Shown: piece after piece, positions 45,389 to 55,565 of the stretch | Layout of the letters: each line of letters opens with the position of its first letter | Numbering within the stretch: position 1 is the stretch's first letter | NCBI RefSeq assembly: GCF_040932005.1 | Contig: NZ_CP162414.1 | Span: forward strand, 1,887,501-1,951,500 | Direction: 5' to 3' | From: Aestuariibius sp. HNIBRBA575 | GTDB taxonomy: Bacteria; Pseudomonadota; Alphaproteobacteria; Rhodobacterales; Rhodobacteraceae | DNA: 64,000 bases | The notes under the pieces: model-generated | Told to the model about the DNA's origin: nothing | The model's input: the letters and a program-made list of their open reading frames with translations, nothing else | Databases searched by the model: none | Made by a program: the position numbers and the translations under genes

Positions 45389-46441
45389 ATGACAGATGCA
45401 CCGATTTCCCGCCTGACAATCCGCCGTCCTGATGACTGGCACCTGCACCTTCGTGACGCAGAGATGCTCAAAGGCGTGCTGCCCCATACCGCTGCGCATT
45501 TTGGCCGCGCGATCATCATGCCCAATCTGGTGCCCCCCGTGGTGACAGCCACGCAGGCTTCTTATTATCGCGATCGCATCATGGCCGCCCTGCCCGATGG
45601 CATGTCATTCACCCCGCTGATGACCCTGTATCTGACCGAAGAGACAGATCCAGCCGATGTGGAACGCGCCCATGCGGACGGCATCGCAACTGCGGTAAAA
45701 CTTTACCCTGCGGGGGCAACCACAAATTCCAACAGTGGCGTGCGTGATTTTGACCGGGTGCGCCCGGTTCTGGATAAAATGGCCGAAATTGGCATGCCGC
45801 TCTGTGTCCATGGCGAAGTGACCGACCCCGCTGTCGACATTTTTGATCGCGAAGCGGTTTTCATCGACAAAGTGTTGAAACCGATCCGCAAAAAGAACCC
45901 CGATCTGCGAGTGGTGATGGAACATGTGACCACGCAGGATGCGGTGGATTACGTGCGTGATCATCGCAAAAACCTAGGCGCGACGATCACCACGCATCAT
46001 CTGATCATCAACCGCAACAACATCCTGGCCGGTGGCATTCGCCCTCATTATTATTGCTTGCCTGTGGCCAAACGTGAACAGCATCGCGTGGCTTTGGTTC
46101 AGGCGGCTGTGTCCGGCGATCCGCGGTTTTTCCTGGGCACCGATAGTGCGCCGCATACGGACCCCAACAAATTGCAGGCCTGTGGCTGCGCGGGTGTGTT
46201 TTCATCGATCAACACGATGTCCTGCCTCGCCGAAGTGTTCGATGTGGCGGGCAAATTGAAGAACCTCGAACAATTCGCATCTTTGTCTGGGCCTAAATTC
46301 TATAATTTGCCCCCAAACGAAGACACGATCACATTGGTGCGTGGCGATGTTGTCACCTATCCAGACACCATTCAGACCGGCGAAGGCCCGGTCACTGTCT
46401 TTGATCCGGGTTTCCCGCTTCATTGGCATGTAGAAGATTAA
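45389..46441 (+). CDS. pyrC: Dihydroorotase
   Basis: 350 residues, class II (E. coli-type) length. Metal ligands HLHLR near residue 17, lysine in [13 protein letters not shown] (carboxylated Lys about 103), [27 protein letters not shown], and LGTDSAPH with the catalytic Asp. It cyclises carbamoyl aspartate in pyrimidine synthesis. Followed at 36 bases by pyrE, the step after dihydroorotate oxidation. Confidence 0.97.
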   Translation: MTDAPISRLTIRRPDDWHLHLRDAEMLKGVLPHTAAHFGRAIIMPNLVPPVVTATQASYYRDRIMAALPDGMSFTPLMTLYLTEETDPADVERAHADGIATAVKLYPAGATTNSNSGVRDFDRVRPVLDKMAEIGMPLCVHGEVTDPAVDIFDREAVFIDKVLKPIRKKNPDLRVVMEHVTTQDAVDYVRDHRKNLGATITTHHLIINRNNILAGGIRPHYYCLPVAKREQHRVALVQAAVSGDPRFFLGTDSAPHTDPNKLQACGCAGVFSSINTMSCLAEVFDVAGKLKNLEQFASLSGPKFYNLPPNEDTITLVRGDVVTYPDTIQTGEGPVTVFDPGFPLHWHVED

Positions 46442-46476
46442 GAACACCCCATAACCCACTGACAAAGAGATGTAAT

Positions 46477-47148
46477 ATGATTCCCAGCAGCTTCCCCCCG
46501 AAGGACGAAATCGCACGCCTGACCGCCCGGATGTTGCTGGAAATTGGCGCGGTACATTTTAACGCACGTGAACCGTTCACCCATGCCAGCGGCAAACAGG
46601 CCCCGACCTATATCGATTGTCGCAAACTGATCTCTTATCCGCGCATTCGATCCACTTTGATGGATTTCCTGACAGTCACCACCATGCGCGAAGCCGGGTT
46701 TGAGGCCTTTGACAACATTGCAGGTGGTGAAACGGCCGGCATTCCGTTTGCGGCTTTTGTGGCTGAACGTATGGCGCTGCCCATGACCTATGTGCGCAAA
46801 AAACCCAAAGGTTACGGCCGCAACGCCCGCATCGAAGGCGCAATGAGCGAAGGCCAGCGCGTGCTATTGGTCGAAGACCTGACCACCGATGGCGGTTCAA
46901 AACTGTCCTTTGTCGACGCAATCCGCGAAACCGGGGCCACCTGCGCCGCCACGGCGGTAATTTTCTATTACGATATTTTCCCAGAAACGACCAAAGTGTT
47001 GGGCGATCACGGTGTTCAGTTGATTTCGCTATGCACATGGTGGGATGTTCTGGCCGAAGCGCGCGCGCAAAACGCCTTTGATACGGAAACGCTAGACGAG
47101 GTTGAAACCTTCTTGCGCGCCCCCAAAGACTGGGCGCCAAAAGGCTAA
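46477..47148 (+). CDS. pyrE: Orotate phosphoribosyltransferase
   Basis: 223 residues from the ATG at 46477, preceded by AGAGATG. PRPP-binding loop [14 protein letters not shown], the catalytic loop [12 protein letters not shown], and [18 protein letters not shown]. It converts orotate and PRPP into OMP. Two-gene operon with pyrC. Confidence 0.96.
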   Translation: MIPSSFPPKDEIARLTARMLLEIGAVHFNAREPFTHASGKQAPTYIDCRKLISYPRIRSTLMDFLTVTTMREAGFEAFDNIAGGETAGIPFAAFVAERMALPMTYVRKKPKGYGRNARIEGAMSEGQRVLLVEDLTTDGGSKLSFVDAIRETGATCAATAVIFYYDIFPETTKVLGDHGVQLISLCTWWDVLAEARAQNAFDTETLDEVETFLRAPKDWAPKG

Positions 47149-47238
47149 TCGTTAACTATTTGTGACCGAAATATAGACGAAACCATAGCCTATATTGACG
47201 AAATACCCCTTGCACCCCCATCATGTGGGATGTGCGAG

Positions 47239-47247
47239 TTATCCACA
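47239..47247. promoter_or_regulatory. Perfect DnaA box upstream of dnaB
   Basis: TTATCCACA is the consensus DnaA box (TTATNCACA). It lies 74 bases before the dnaB start, in the only intergenic stretch upstream of the helicase gene. Control of dnaB by DnaA is inferred. Confidence 0.55.
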
Positions 47248-47320
47248 AAAATATACAATTTGCTGCATAACAAACCTATGCGGTATGTCACGCAGCACGG
47301 GGCAGAGACAGGGTGGCTTT

Positions 47321-48817
47321 ATGAATGAAATAGCGGCGTTTAACGCAACGGGTATCGAAGAATCCGGCGCATCCGGTGAATTGCCCCATTCCATCGAAGC
47401 CGAACAGCAATTGTTGGGTGCAATCCTGACCAACAACGACATGTATGACCGGGCTGCGTCAATCATCGGCCCTGAACATTTCTATGACCCTGTTCATGCC
47501 CGTATCTACGAAGTGGCCGCAGCGCGCATTTCGAAAAACGCGCTTGCCTCGCCCGTCACGTTGAAGGCCTTTTTGGAAGAAGAAGAAGGCCTGAAAGAAC
47601 TGGGCGGCACCGCCTATCTGGCCCGTCTCGCCGGGGCGGCGATTTCGACCTTTGCGGTGCGCGATTACGCCCAGATGATCTATGATTTTGCGATCCGGCG
47701 CGAATTGATCAGCCTGGGCAACGACATCGCCGCCAAGGCGCAGTTGGTCGATGTGAAATCCGAACCCAAAGAACAGATCGTCGAAGCCGAACAATCGCTT
47801 TATAAATTGGCTGAACAGGGCCAAACCGAAAGCGGGTTCCAATCGTTCCTGAAATCGGTCACCGAGGCGGTGAATGTGGCAAACCAAGCCTATCAACGTG
47901 GTGGCGGCATGGCCGGTATTTCCACGGGGCTGGCGGATTTGGACAAACAGCTGGGTGGCCTGCACCCGTCGGATTTGTTGATCCTTGCCGGTCGCCCATC
48001 AATGGGGAAAACCTCTTTGGCGACCAACATCGCCTATAATGTGGCCAAAGCCTATAAAAAGGGCATCAACCATGACGGCGTCGAAGGCGCGGTGGATGGC
48101 GGCGTGGTCGGTTTTTTCTCACTTGAGATGAGCGCAGAACAGCTGGCTGGCCGGATTCTGGCCGAGGCGGCTGAAATTTCGTCCCATAAAATCCGTCAGG
48201 GTGATTTCCAAGAGGACGAATTCCGTCGCTTTGTCGAAGCGGCGAAAGAGCTGGAAAGCTGCCCGCTTTATATTGATGACACGCCTGCCCTGCCAATTTC
48301 ACAACTGGCCGCACGTGCACGCCGGTTGAAACGATCCTACGGGCTTGATCTGTTGGTGATCGACTATTTGCAACTATGTCGGGGCACGGCGGAAAACCGC
48401 GTGAACGAAATCGCCGAAATTTCGATGGGGATGAAAGCGATCGCCAAGGAATTGAACATCCCGGTGATTGCCCTGTCGCAGTTGTCACGTCAGGTCGAAA
48501 GCCGCGATGACAAACGCCCGCAACTGTCTGACCTCAGGGAATCGGGGTCGATCGAGCAAGATGCCGATGTGGTGATGTTTGTGTATCGGGGTGAGTATTA
48601 CAAAGAGCGTGAAAAGCCCGATGAATCCGATTTGGTGGCAATGGAAACGTGGCAGGGCGAAATGGCCAATCTGCACGGCAAAGCCGAAGTGATCGTTGGC
48701 AAACAACGTCACGGTCCCATCGGAACTGTGAATTTGTCGTTTGAGCCGCAATTCACCCGATTTGGCAATTTGGTTCAGCAATGGCAACAGGGCGGTGATC
48801 AGGACGTTGGTTTCTGA
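47321..48817 (+). CDS. dnaB: Replicative DNA helicase
   Basis: 498 residues from the ATG at 47321. N-terminal domain ([22 protein letters not shown]), then RecA-like domain with Walker [20 protein letters not shown], Walker [10 protein letters not shown], and the H4 motif [31 protein letters not shown]. It unwinds DNA at the fork. No intein. A longer in-frame reading from 47195 has no support. The stop codon is 44 bases before alr. Confidence 0.97.
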   Translation: MNEIAAFNATGIEESGASGELPHSIEAEQQLLGAILTNNDMYDRAASIIGPEHFYDPVHARIYEVAAARISKNALASPVTLKAFLEEEEGLKELGGTAYLARLAGAAISTFAVRDYAQMIYDFAIRRELISLGNDIAAKAQLVDVKSEPKEQIVEAEQSLYKLAEQGQTESGFQSFLKSVTEAVNVANQAYQRGGGMAGISTGLADLDKQLGGLHPSDLLILAGRPSMGKTSLATNIAYNVAKAYKKGINHDGVEGAVDGGVVGFFSLEMSAEQLAGRILAEAAEISSHKIRQGDFQEDEFRRFVEAAKELESCPLYIDDTPALPISQLAARARRLKRSYGLDLLVIDYLQLCRGTAENRVNEIAEISMGMKAIAKELNIPVIALSQLSRQVESRDDKRPQLSDLRESGSIEQDADVVMFVYRGEYYKEREKPDESDLVAMETWQGEMANLHGKAEVIVGKQRHGPIGTVNLSFEPQFTRFGNLVQQWQQGGDQDVGF

Positions 48818-48860
48818 TCTTTCGCTTGACCTCAGTGGTGCGGATGTCAAAAACACGCGG

Positions 48861-49910
48861 ATGAGTACAGGTATCTTAACAATTGATCTCGATGCGGTGG
48901 CTGCCAATTGGCGGGCGCTGGATGCCATGACAGCTTGCGAAACTGCGGCTGTTGTAAAGGCGGATGGATATGGGCTTGGAGCGGGGAAAATGGCCCGCGC
49001 TTTGCACAAAGCGGGCGCACGTAAGTTTTTTGTTGCCGCCGCCGAAGAAGGTGCCCAAGTGCGTCAGGCCTTGGGTCCGAACCCGGAAATCTGCATCTTT
49101 TCAGGGCATTGCGCCGGTGACACCGATATGTTGTCGGATTTGCACCTGACCCCGATGATCAATTCGCCGCGTCAGTTAAAACGGCATCTGGACGCCATGC
49201 CGGGACGCCCGTTTGGCATTCAGCTGGATACAGGCATGAACCGTCTGGGCATGGAATTGACCGAATGGGCCAGCATTGCCGAAACGGCGCTGAACGCAAA
49301 ACCGATGCTGGTCATGAGCCACCTCGCCTGCGCAGATGAACCGGACCATCCGATGAATGCCCAGCAGCTGACCCAGTTTCAGCTGATGACGGATGGCATC
49401 GATGTGCCCAGATCGCTGGCCGCAACCGGCGGTATTTTGCTGGGGTCAGACTATCATTTTGACCTGTGTCGTCCCGGTGTCGGGCTATATGGTGGGTTTC
49501 CGTTCGAACAGGCCGCTCCGGTGGTTCAGTTGGACATTCCCATCATTCAAACCCGCGAAGTTTTGGCTGGTGAAAGCGTTGGCTATTCCAACACATGGAT
49601 CGCCCCACGCGATTCGAAAATCGCAACTCTTTCAGCCGGTTATGCGGATGGATTGCTGCGGTCCCTGTCTGACAATGTGACCTTGTGGTCTGGATCCTCA
49701 CCCTGTCCGTTGCGCGGGCGCGTGTCGATGGATCTGCTGACCGTGGATGTCACGGATTTGGATGAAGTCCCCAGCCACCTGTCCCTATTAACCCCTGATC
49801 AAGGCGTGGATGATCTGGCCGAAATTGCCGGAACAATTGGCTATGAAATTCTGACCTCAATGGGGCCCCGTTATCGCCGGCGTTATGGCCCAATCGGACC
49901 CGCAGAATGA
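48861..49910 (+). CDS. alr: Alanine racemase
   Basis: 349 residues from the ATG at 48861. PLP lysine in [12 protein letters not shown] (Lys33), [22 protein letters not shown], and catalytic tyrosine in [22 protein letters not shown] is the C-terminal signature. It supplies D-alanine for peptidoglycan. Overlaps the next gene by 4 bases (ATGA), implying co-translation with an Mla-type permease. Confidence 0.95.
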   Translation: MSTGILTIDLDAVAANWRALDAMTACETAAVVKADGYGLGAGKMARALHKAGARKFFVAAAEEGAQVRQALGPNPEICIFSGHCAGDTDMLSDLHLTPMINSPRQLKRHLDAMPGRPFGIQLDTGMNRLGMELTEWASIAETALNAKPMLVMSHLACADEPDHPMNAQQLTQFQLMTDGIDVPRSLAATGGILLGSDYHFDLCRPGVGLYGGFPFEQAAPVVQLDIPIIQTREVLAGESVGYSNTWIAPRDSKIATLSAGYADGLLRSLSDNVTLWSGSSPCPLRGRVSMDLLTVDVTDLDEVPSHLSLLTPDQGVDDLAEIAGTIGYEILTSMGPRYRRRYGPIGPAE

Positions 49911-50689
49911 ACGTCACCGAACCTTTGGCAGCTATTGGGCGTTGGGGCATCGGATTGCTGGCCGCGTTAGGTCGGTTTTTCCTGTTTACGGCCAACAGCC
50001 TGAGCCATTTGGTGCGACCACCGTTTTATCCACGTGAATTTGGCCTCGCCATCATGCAGATCGGGTGGTTTTCCCTGCCCGTAGTTGGATTAACTGCCTT
50101 TTTCACCGGCGGCGCATTGGCGTTGCAGATCTATGCAGGCGGCGCACGTTTTTCCGCCGAAGCGGTTGTTCCTCAGATCGTGGCCATCGGCGTTGTGCGT
50201 GAATTGGGGCCCGTGATGGTCGGGCTGATGATCGCTGCGCGGGTGACATCATCGATTGCGGCGGAAATCGCGACGATGAAAGTCACCGAACAGATCGACG
50301 CTTTGGTCACGTTGTCGACCAATCCGATGAAATACCTCACGCTGCCACGTGTTTTGGCCGCCACTTTGGTTGTGCCTATATTGGTCGGCGTCGGAGATGT
50401 GATCGGTATTTTGGGCGGCTATGTCGTTGGTACAGAGCGGCTTGGATTTAACGCGTCAACCTATGCGATCAACACAGTGAATTTCCTCGAACAGATCGAC
50501 ATCATTTCATCCCTCGTCAAAGGCGCGGCCTTTGGCTTTATCGCGGCCTTGATGGGCTGTTATTACGGGATGAATTCACAACGCGGCGCGATGGGGGTTG
50601 GCCAAGCCACCAAATCCTCCGTCGTTGCGGCGGCGGTGTTGATCCTCGCGGCGAACTTTGCCCTGACCGAGGCGTTCTTTTCCTCATGA
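49907..50689 (+). CDS. mlaE: MlaE-family ABC permease
   Basis: 260 residues with about five hydrophobic segments. Family signatures: [53 protein letters not shown] and the C-terminal [25 protein letters not shown]. It forms the inner-membrane core of phospholipid transport with MlaF. No MCE (MlaD) gene follows, which is unusual for a complete Mla system. Confidence 0.92.
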   Translation: MNVTEPLAAIGRWGIGLLAALGRFFLFTANSLSHLVRPPFYPREFGLAIMQIGWFSLPVVGLTAFFTGGALALQIYAGGARFSAEAVVPQIVAIGVVRELGPVMVGLMIAARVTSSIAAEIATMKVTEQIDALVTLSTNPMKYLTLPRVLAATLVVPILVGVGDVIGILGGYVVGTERLGFNASTYAINTVNFLEQIDIISSLVKGAAFGFIAALMGCYYGMNSQRGAMGVGQATKSSVVAAAVLILAANFALTEAFFSS

Positions 50690-51432
50690 TCACACTTTCA
50701 GACGTTCATAAATCATTTGGAAACAACGCAGTATTGCGCGGTGTTAATGTAGCCGTCCCCCAAGGGAAAAGCCTGGTTGTGATTGGCGGCTCTGGCACGG
50801 GTAAGTCTGTTTTGCTGAAATGCATCCTTGGATTGGTCACGCCTGATCACGGTGAAATCACCGTTGATGGACATGACATCACCCGGACGGATCACACGGC
50901 GTTTTTGTCCAATTTTGGCATGTTATTCCAAGGGGCCGCCCTGTTTGACAGCCTGCCGGTTTGGCAAAATGTGTCGTTTCGCCTGCTGCGCGGATCGTTG
51001 AAGCGCTCCAAATCCGAAGCGCGGGAAATCGCGATCGAAAAATTGCGGCGTGTCGGGCTGGGCCCGGATGTTGCGGATCGTTTGCCCGCTGAATTGTCGG
51101 GGGGAATGCAAAAACGCGTTGGGTTGGCCCGCGCGATTGTGGCCGATCCCAAAATTATCTTTTTTGACGAACCGACCACCGGGCTCGACCCGATTATGGC
51201 GGGGGTCATCAATGATCTGATCCGTGAAATCGTCACAGAAATGGGCGCGACGGCCATTACGATCACCCACGATATGTCTTCGGTGCGATCCATCGCCGAC
51301 GATGTCGCGATGCTGCATCACGGCAAAATTCGCTGGACCGGGCCGGTTGGGGATCTGGATTCCTGTGGCGACCCCTATGTGGACCAGTTTGTGAATGGCC
51401 GCCCCGTCGGCCCCATTGAAACGCTGCGATAA
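50686..51432 (+). CDS. mlaF: MlaF-family ABC transporter ATPase
   Basis: 248 residues. Walker A GGSGTGKSVLLKCILG, signature LSGGMQKRVGLARAI, Walker B IIFFDEPTTGLDPI, and H-loop ITHDMSSVRSIADDVAMLHHG. The GM after the signature is typical of the Mla group. It powers MlaE. Overlaps mlaE by 4 bases. Confidence 0.94.
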   Translation: MITLSDVHKSFGNNAVLRGVNVAVPQGKSLVVIGGSGTGKSVLLKCILGLVTPDHGEITVDGHDITRTDHTAFLSNFGMLFQGAALFDSLPVWQNVSFRLLRGSLKRSKSEAREIAIEKLRRVGLGPDVADRLPAELSGGMQKRVGLARAIVADPKIIFFDEPTTGLDPIMAGVINDLIREIVTEMGATAITITHDMSSVRSIADDVAMLHHGKIRWTGPVGDLDSCGDPYVDQFVNGRPVGPIETLR

Positions 51433-51825
51433 ATGCCCGGCTTTTTAGAAATTGATCCGATTGTTGCGGCCTTCTTTGGCTATAAACAACTGCTGTACCT
51501 TGAATTGATTGCCGTTCTGGCGCTGATCCGGATCATCGTGACCCGGAACCACGCGCGCCGCATGGCAATGGCGGCCTTTCTGTTTTGTGCCGCAATCATC
51601 GCGGGCAAATATGTCCCTGTCCTACTCGGGACCTTTGATGGATTGTTTGTCATCATCACCGGGCAAATCAGAAATTATGCAGGTGGCATGGCGGCACTTT
51701 TGCTGGCATCTGCCTTGTTGCTGGGGTCGGGCATTTTAACAGGTCGGCGCTGGTGGGGCATTGATCTGCTGCATGGAATTTTGCTGTCAGCTTTGCTGGG
51801 GCTCTGGGGTTACAGCCTTATTTAG
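51433..51825 (+). CDS. Small membrane protein
   Basis: 130 residues, starting directly after the mlaF stop. About four hydrophobic helices: LLYLELIAVLALIRIIV, MAMAAFLFCAAIIAGKYV, GGMAALLLASALLLGSGI and LLHGILLSALLGLWGYSLI. No family recognised. Its tight linkage to mlaE-mlaF suggests it could be an accessory subunit or may simply be co-transcribed. Confidence 0.7.
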   Translation: MPGFLEIDPIVAAFFGYKQLLYLELIAVLALIRIIVTRNHARRMAMAAFLFCAAIIAGKYVPVLLGTFDGLFVIITGQIRNYAGGMAALLLASALLLGSGILTGRRWWGIDLLHGILLSALLGLWGYSLI

Positions 51826-52090
51826 GCCGCGATTCGCAGGAAACGACGCCCGAATTAGAAACAATCCCCCCAGAATTTCCCGCATTGTTTACAATCGCTT
51901 CGCTTGATCCGATCAGAAAACCAACAATTCTCAGAGGCCCGGCTTTCTCAACGGGAATTGCCGGTTTTTACGCTACAGATCACGGGAAATTCAGCAAATG
52001 GGCGAAATGCTACAGAATTCCCCTTTGGTGATCGGCGAAACCTCGCCTATGATGGTTAACAGTATTTGTAATCCTGGGGGGGATTATCCC

Positions 52091-52849
52091 GTGTCTATCA
52101 GGGCTCTTTATCAGACCACAATTCGTCTGTTTCAATTGATTTCGGTTTTTCTCATTCTCATCATGGGATTGGGCGCCGTTCTTTACACAATTCTGAGCGC
52201 CTTTGGACAGGTTCCCTGGCTGACGTTTACCGCGCATTTTGGCGAATGGCATATCCCAGAAGCCGGCCAGGCCACGCAGATCGTGTTAACCATTTTGATG
52301 GTTTCAATGGTGTTTTTCCTGCCATCAAACAGCCGGATCATGTCGCTGGAAAACAGCCATCGCAATTTTCATATCAAACTAGAAGACGTCGCACGCGCCT
52401 ATCACATCTGCCACACGGCTGACCGCGCTGGGGTTTTCAGCCTCAGTTCCGAATTTGATGCGGTGCGCGAACGTCTGGCCTATTTGCGGGACCATCCAGA
52501 TTTGGAACGTTTGGAACCTGACGTGTTAGAAGTAGCCGCACAAATGAGCCAGCAAAGCCGCGAATTGGCCGATGTCTATTCCAATGACAAAGTCACACGT
52601 GCCCGCGCCTTTTTGCAACAGCGCCAAGAAGAGGCGGAACGCCAGCAGCAACTGATCGTCGAAGCCCTGCATGCCACAACCGAGTTGCGCAAATGGGCGC
52701 AGCAAGTTGAGCTGGAAGAAAGCGTCGTTGCCAGCCAATTGGCGCAGCTCGAAGATGTGATGGACAGCACCCTGCCCGCGCTGGGATATTCCTTTGGCAA
52801 AGACAGCGCCAACATTGTGCCAATCGGTCAAAAACCCGCCGCGGAATAG
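52091..52849 (+). CDS. Membrane protein with cytoplasmic coiled-coil
   Basis: 252 residues if translation starts at the GTG at 52091 (an ATG at 51998 gives 283). The GTG start is preferred as SIRALYQTTIRLFQ is a natural N-terminus and a G-run precedes it, but this is uncertain. Two membrane helices (about 15-36 and 68-86), then SHRNFHIKLEDVARAYHICHTADRAGVFSLSSEFDAVRERLAYLRDHPDLERLEPDVLEVAAQMSQ, and a coiled-coil EEAERQQQLIVEALHATTELRKW. Similar proteins in related bacteria are sometimes labelled DNA repair proteins without clear evidence. Confidence 0.6.
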   Translation: MSIRALYQTTIRLFQLISVFLILIMGLGAVLYTILSAFGQVPWLTFTAHFGEWHIPEAGQATQIVLTILMVSMVFFLPSNSRIMSLENSHRNFHIKLEDVARAYHICHTADRAGVFSLSSEFDAVRERLAYLRDHPDLERLEPDVLEVAAQMSQQSRELADVYSNDKVTRARAFLQQRQEEAERQQQLIVEALHATTELRKWAQQVELEESVVASQLAQLEDVMDSTLPALGYSFGKDSANIVPIGQKPAAE

Positions 52850-52915
52850 GGTCGAAACTTGTAATTTGATATCCCCGCCCCAATGTATTTCTCAACAAAT
52901 TCAGAGGGGTCGTCG

Positions 52916-53365
52916 ATGACTAGAATATTACAAGCGGCCAATCTGACACTTTTGATTTTGTTTCCAATCGCGTGGTTCGCCCCCCTGTTGCGCGCCGGTT
53001 TGTTACCCCTCTTTGGATTGAGCGAAATCAGCGTCATTTCCGGCCTGCAATCCCTATGGGCCAGCGACGTGATTTTGGCCCTGTTGGTCACCGGATTTGC
53101 GTTATTTGCCCCCTATCTAAAAACAATCGGTCTGGCCTTGGTGCATTTTGGGCTGCTGGACGGGCGCACTTTGCCTGCATTGAATTGGCTTGGAAAACTG
53201 GCCATGGCGGATATCTTCTTGATTGCGCTCTATATTGTTGTGGCCAAAGGCGTCGGAGTTGGCCGGATTGAAACGGCTTGGGGGCTGTATTTGTTTAGCG
53301 CCTGTATCATCGCATCTTTGTTGATTTCTGGGCTGACTCCGCGCAGGCCCGCTAATCAGGACTAG
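52916..53365 (+). CDS. PqiA-like membrane protein
   Basis: 149 residues from the ATG at 52916, with GAGGGG upstream. Four hydrophobic segments and the segment LNWLGKLAMADIFLIALYIVVAK, typical of paraquat-inducible protein A domains (LGKWSMxDVF). Half of a full PqiA, which has two such domains. PqiA-type proteins work with MCE transport systems, so the mlaE-mlaF pair 2 kb upstream is a fitting neighbour. A few cysteines found in PqiA zinc fingers are absent here. Confidence 0.75.
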   Translation: MTRILQAANLTLLILFPIAWFAPLLRAGLLPLFGLSEISVISGLQSLWASDVILALLVTGFALFAPYLKTIGLALVHFGLLDGRTLPALNWLGKLAMADIFLIALYIVVAKGVGVGRIETAWGLYLFSACIIASLLISGLTPRRPANQD

Positions 53366-53397
53366 CCACGCCAATCGGTTTGGGCCAAAACACCCCT

Positions 53398-54792
53398 ATG
53401 GCCAAAGCATCCACAAAATCCGCTCATTTTACCTGTCAATCCTGCGGTGCAACCAGCACCAAATGGTCTGGCCGCTGCGAATCGTGCAAAGAATGGAACA
53501 CCATTGTAGAGGAAAAGCCCCTGTCGGATGGGCCTAAATCCTCCAAAGCAATGGGCGGCATCCGGGGCAAACATCTGGAACTGACCGATCTGGCAACCAA
53601 ACAGGCTGCGCCGACCCGCACAACGGCGGGCGTGGACGAATTGGACCGGGTATTGGGCGGTGGCCTGGTGGCTGCTTCTGCGCTGTTGGTGGGGGGCGAT
53701 CCGGGGATCGGGAAATCCACATTGCTGTTGCAAGCCGCCGCGCGATTTGCCCGTAACGGGTTGAAAGTCATTTATATTTCCGGCGAAGAAAGCACAAATC
53801 AGGTGCAAATGCGCGCCGAACGGCTGGGCCTAACCGAAAGCCCGGTCCTGTTGGCCAGCGAAAGCAATCTGCGCGACATCCTAACGACGCTAGACAACGA
53901 ATCCCCTGATTTGGTCATCATCGACTCGATCCAGACCATGTGGCTGGACACGGTTGAGGCGGCTCCGGGATCGGTCAGTCAGGTGCGATCTGCCGCCCAT
54001 GAATTGACGACCTTTGCCAAACGCAACCACATCGCGGTGATCATGGTGGGCCACGTGACCAAAGACGGTCAAATCGCGGGGCCACGGGTGATCGAACATA
54101 TGGTTGATACCGTGCTTTATTTCGAAGGCGAACGCGGCCATCAATTCCGCCTGTTGCGCGCTGTGAAAAACCGGTTTGGCCCTGCGGATGAAATCGGCGT
54201 GTTTGAAATGACCAGCAAAGGTCTGGCCGAGGTCAAAAACCCATCTGCACTGTTTCTGGCGGATCGTGGCAAACCAACACCCGGATCGGTTGTCTTTGCC
54301 GGGATCGAAGGGTCGCGCCCGGTTTTGTGCGAATTGCAGGCGCTGGTGGCCCCGTCCCCGACCCCCAATGCGCGGCGGTCAGTGGTTGGCTGGGATGGCG
54401 GCCGCTTGGCGATGATTCTGGCCGTGCTCGAATCCCGGTGCGGCGTGCCGTTTACCGGTCTGGATGTCTATCTGAACGTTGCAGGCGGCATGCGGATCAA
54501 CGAAACCGGCGCTGATCTGGCGGTGGCGGCGGCGCTGATTTCTGCGCGCGAAGATGCCGCTTTGCCGTCAGATTGTGTCATTTTCGGCGAAATCAGCCTG
54601 TCAGGTGCCCTGCGACCGGTCGCACAAACCGAAAACCGGTTGAAAGAAGCCCAAAAACTTGGTTTCACAACAGCAATATGTCCCCAACAGAAAAAACGGG
54701 GCGGCGACGCTGGGCTGGATCTGAAACAAATGACGGATTTGCCCGAATTCGTAGAACAAATTTTTGGCGCGCGCGACGTGTCTGGTGCGTAA
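53398..54792 (+). CDS. radA: DNA repair protein RadA
   Basis: 464 residues from the ATG at 53398. C4 zinc finger CQSCGATSTKWSGRCESC at 13-30, Walker A GGDPGIGKSTLLLQ, KNRFGPADEIGVFEM (the KNRFG motif), and a C-terminal Lon-protease-like domain with DLAVAAALIS. It acts in recombination intermediates processing and as a branch-migration helicase. Followed at 18 bases by cvpA. Confidence 0.97.
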   Translation: MAKASTKSAHFTCQSCGATSTKWSGRCESCKEWNTIVEEKPLSDGPKSSKAMGGIRGKHLELTDLATKQAAPTRTTAGVDELDRVLGGGLVAASALLVGGDPGIGKSTLLLQAAARFARNGLKVIYISGEESTNQVQMRAERLGLTESPVLLASESNLRDILTTLDNESPDLVIIDSIQTMWLDTVEAAPGSVSQVRSAAHELTTFAKRNHIAVIMVGHVTKDGQIAGPRVIEHMVDTVLYFEGERGHQFRLLRAVKNRFGPADEIGVFEMTSKGLAEVKNPSALFLADRGKPTPGSVVFAGIEGSRPVLCELQALVAPSPTPNARRSVVGWDGGRLAMILAVLESRCGVPFTGLDVYLNVAGGMRINETGADLAVAAALISAREDAALPSDCVIFGEISLSGALRPVAQTENRLKEAQKLGFTTAICPQQKKRGGDAGLDLKQMTDLPEFVEQIFGARDVSGA

Positions 54793-54810
54793 GTAAGACA
54801 GGAGAGAACC

Positions 54811-55410
54811 ATGGAAGGTTTCACCTATATCGACGGCATTGTTGCCGTGGTCATTGTTCTGTCAGCGTTGCTGGCCTATTCGCGCGGTTTGGTGCGCGAA
54901 GCCATGGCGATCGCTGGCTGGATCGGCGCAACCATTCTGGCATTCATCTTTGCCGATCAGGTTCAACCTTTGGTGCGCCAAATCCCGGCCATCGGATCCT
55001 TCATCGGTGATTCGTGTGAATTGTCGATCATCGCCGCCTTTGCCGCCGTGTTTGCGGTTTCCCTGGTGGTCGTGTCGATCTTTACCCCGCTCTTTGCGTC
55101 GGTGATCCAACGTTCCGCTTTGGGTGGCTTGGATCAGGGGCTTGGTTTCTTGTTTGGGGTGCTGCGTGGCATCTTGTTGGTGGCGGTCGCGTTCTTTGTC
55201 TACAACACCGTCCTGTCTGCTCAATCGTTCCCCCCCGTCGAAGACAGCCGTTCTGCACAGGTATTTTCCCGTATGACTGGCCAATTAGAAGAGCGGAACC
55301 CAGACGAAGCACTGGGTTGGATTACCAAGCAATACGAACAATTGGTTGGCGGTTGCAGCGAAACAGGCCAAGCCGTCACAGGCGAAACAGCACCAAGCGC
55401 GGATCAATAA
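54811..55410 (+). CDS. cvpA: CvpA family membrane protein
   Basis: 199 residues, with AGGAGAG upstream. About four membrane helices in the first 145 residues: GIVAVVIVLSALLAYSRGLVREAM, WIGATILAFIFADQ and AAFAAVFAVSLVVVSIF. The GLVRE and QGLGFLFGVLRG segments are CvpA signatures. Named for a role in colicin V production in E. coli; biological role is unclear. Upstream of purF, as in many proteobacteria, with a terminator between. Confidence 0.9.
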   Translation: MEGFTYIDGIVAVVIVLSALLAYSRGLVREAMAIAGWIGATILAFIFADQVQPLVRQIPAIGSFIGDSCELSIIAAFAAVFAVSLVVVSIFTPLFASVIQRSALGGLDQGLGFLFGVLRGILLVAVAFFVYNTVLSAQSFPPVEDSRSAQVFSRMTGQLEERNPDEALGWITKQYEQLVGGCSETGQAVTGETAPSADQ

Positions 55411-55442
55411 TCCAGCGTTTTTCACCTTATTCAATCGATTTG

Positions 55443-55473
55443 GGCCCGCACTTTTGTGTGGGCCTTCTTTTTT
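55443..55473 (+). terminator. Terminator between cvpA and purF
   Basis: GGCCCGCAC and GTGTGGGCC form a nine-pair stem (one G-T pair) with TTTT loop, followed by TTCTTTTTT. So cvpA and purF are not a simple single transcript. Confidence 0.8.
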
Positions 55474-55565
55474 GCACAAACATCTATGATAGTTTCGTGA
55501 CAGTTCAGCTTTGATTGACTATGAGGGGCGCAATTCATGCTGACTGAATCTCGGAGCTGCCAAAC

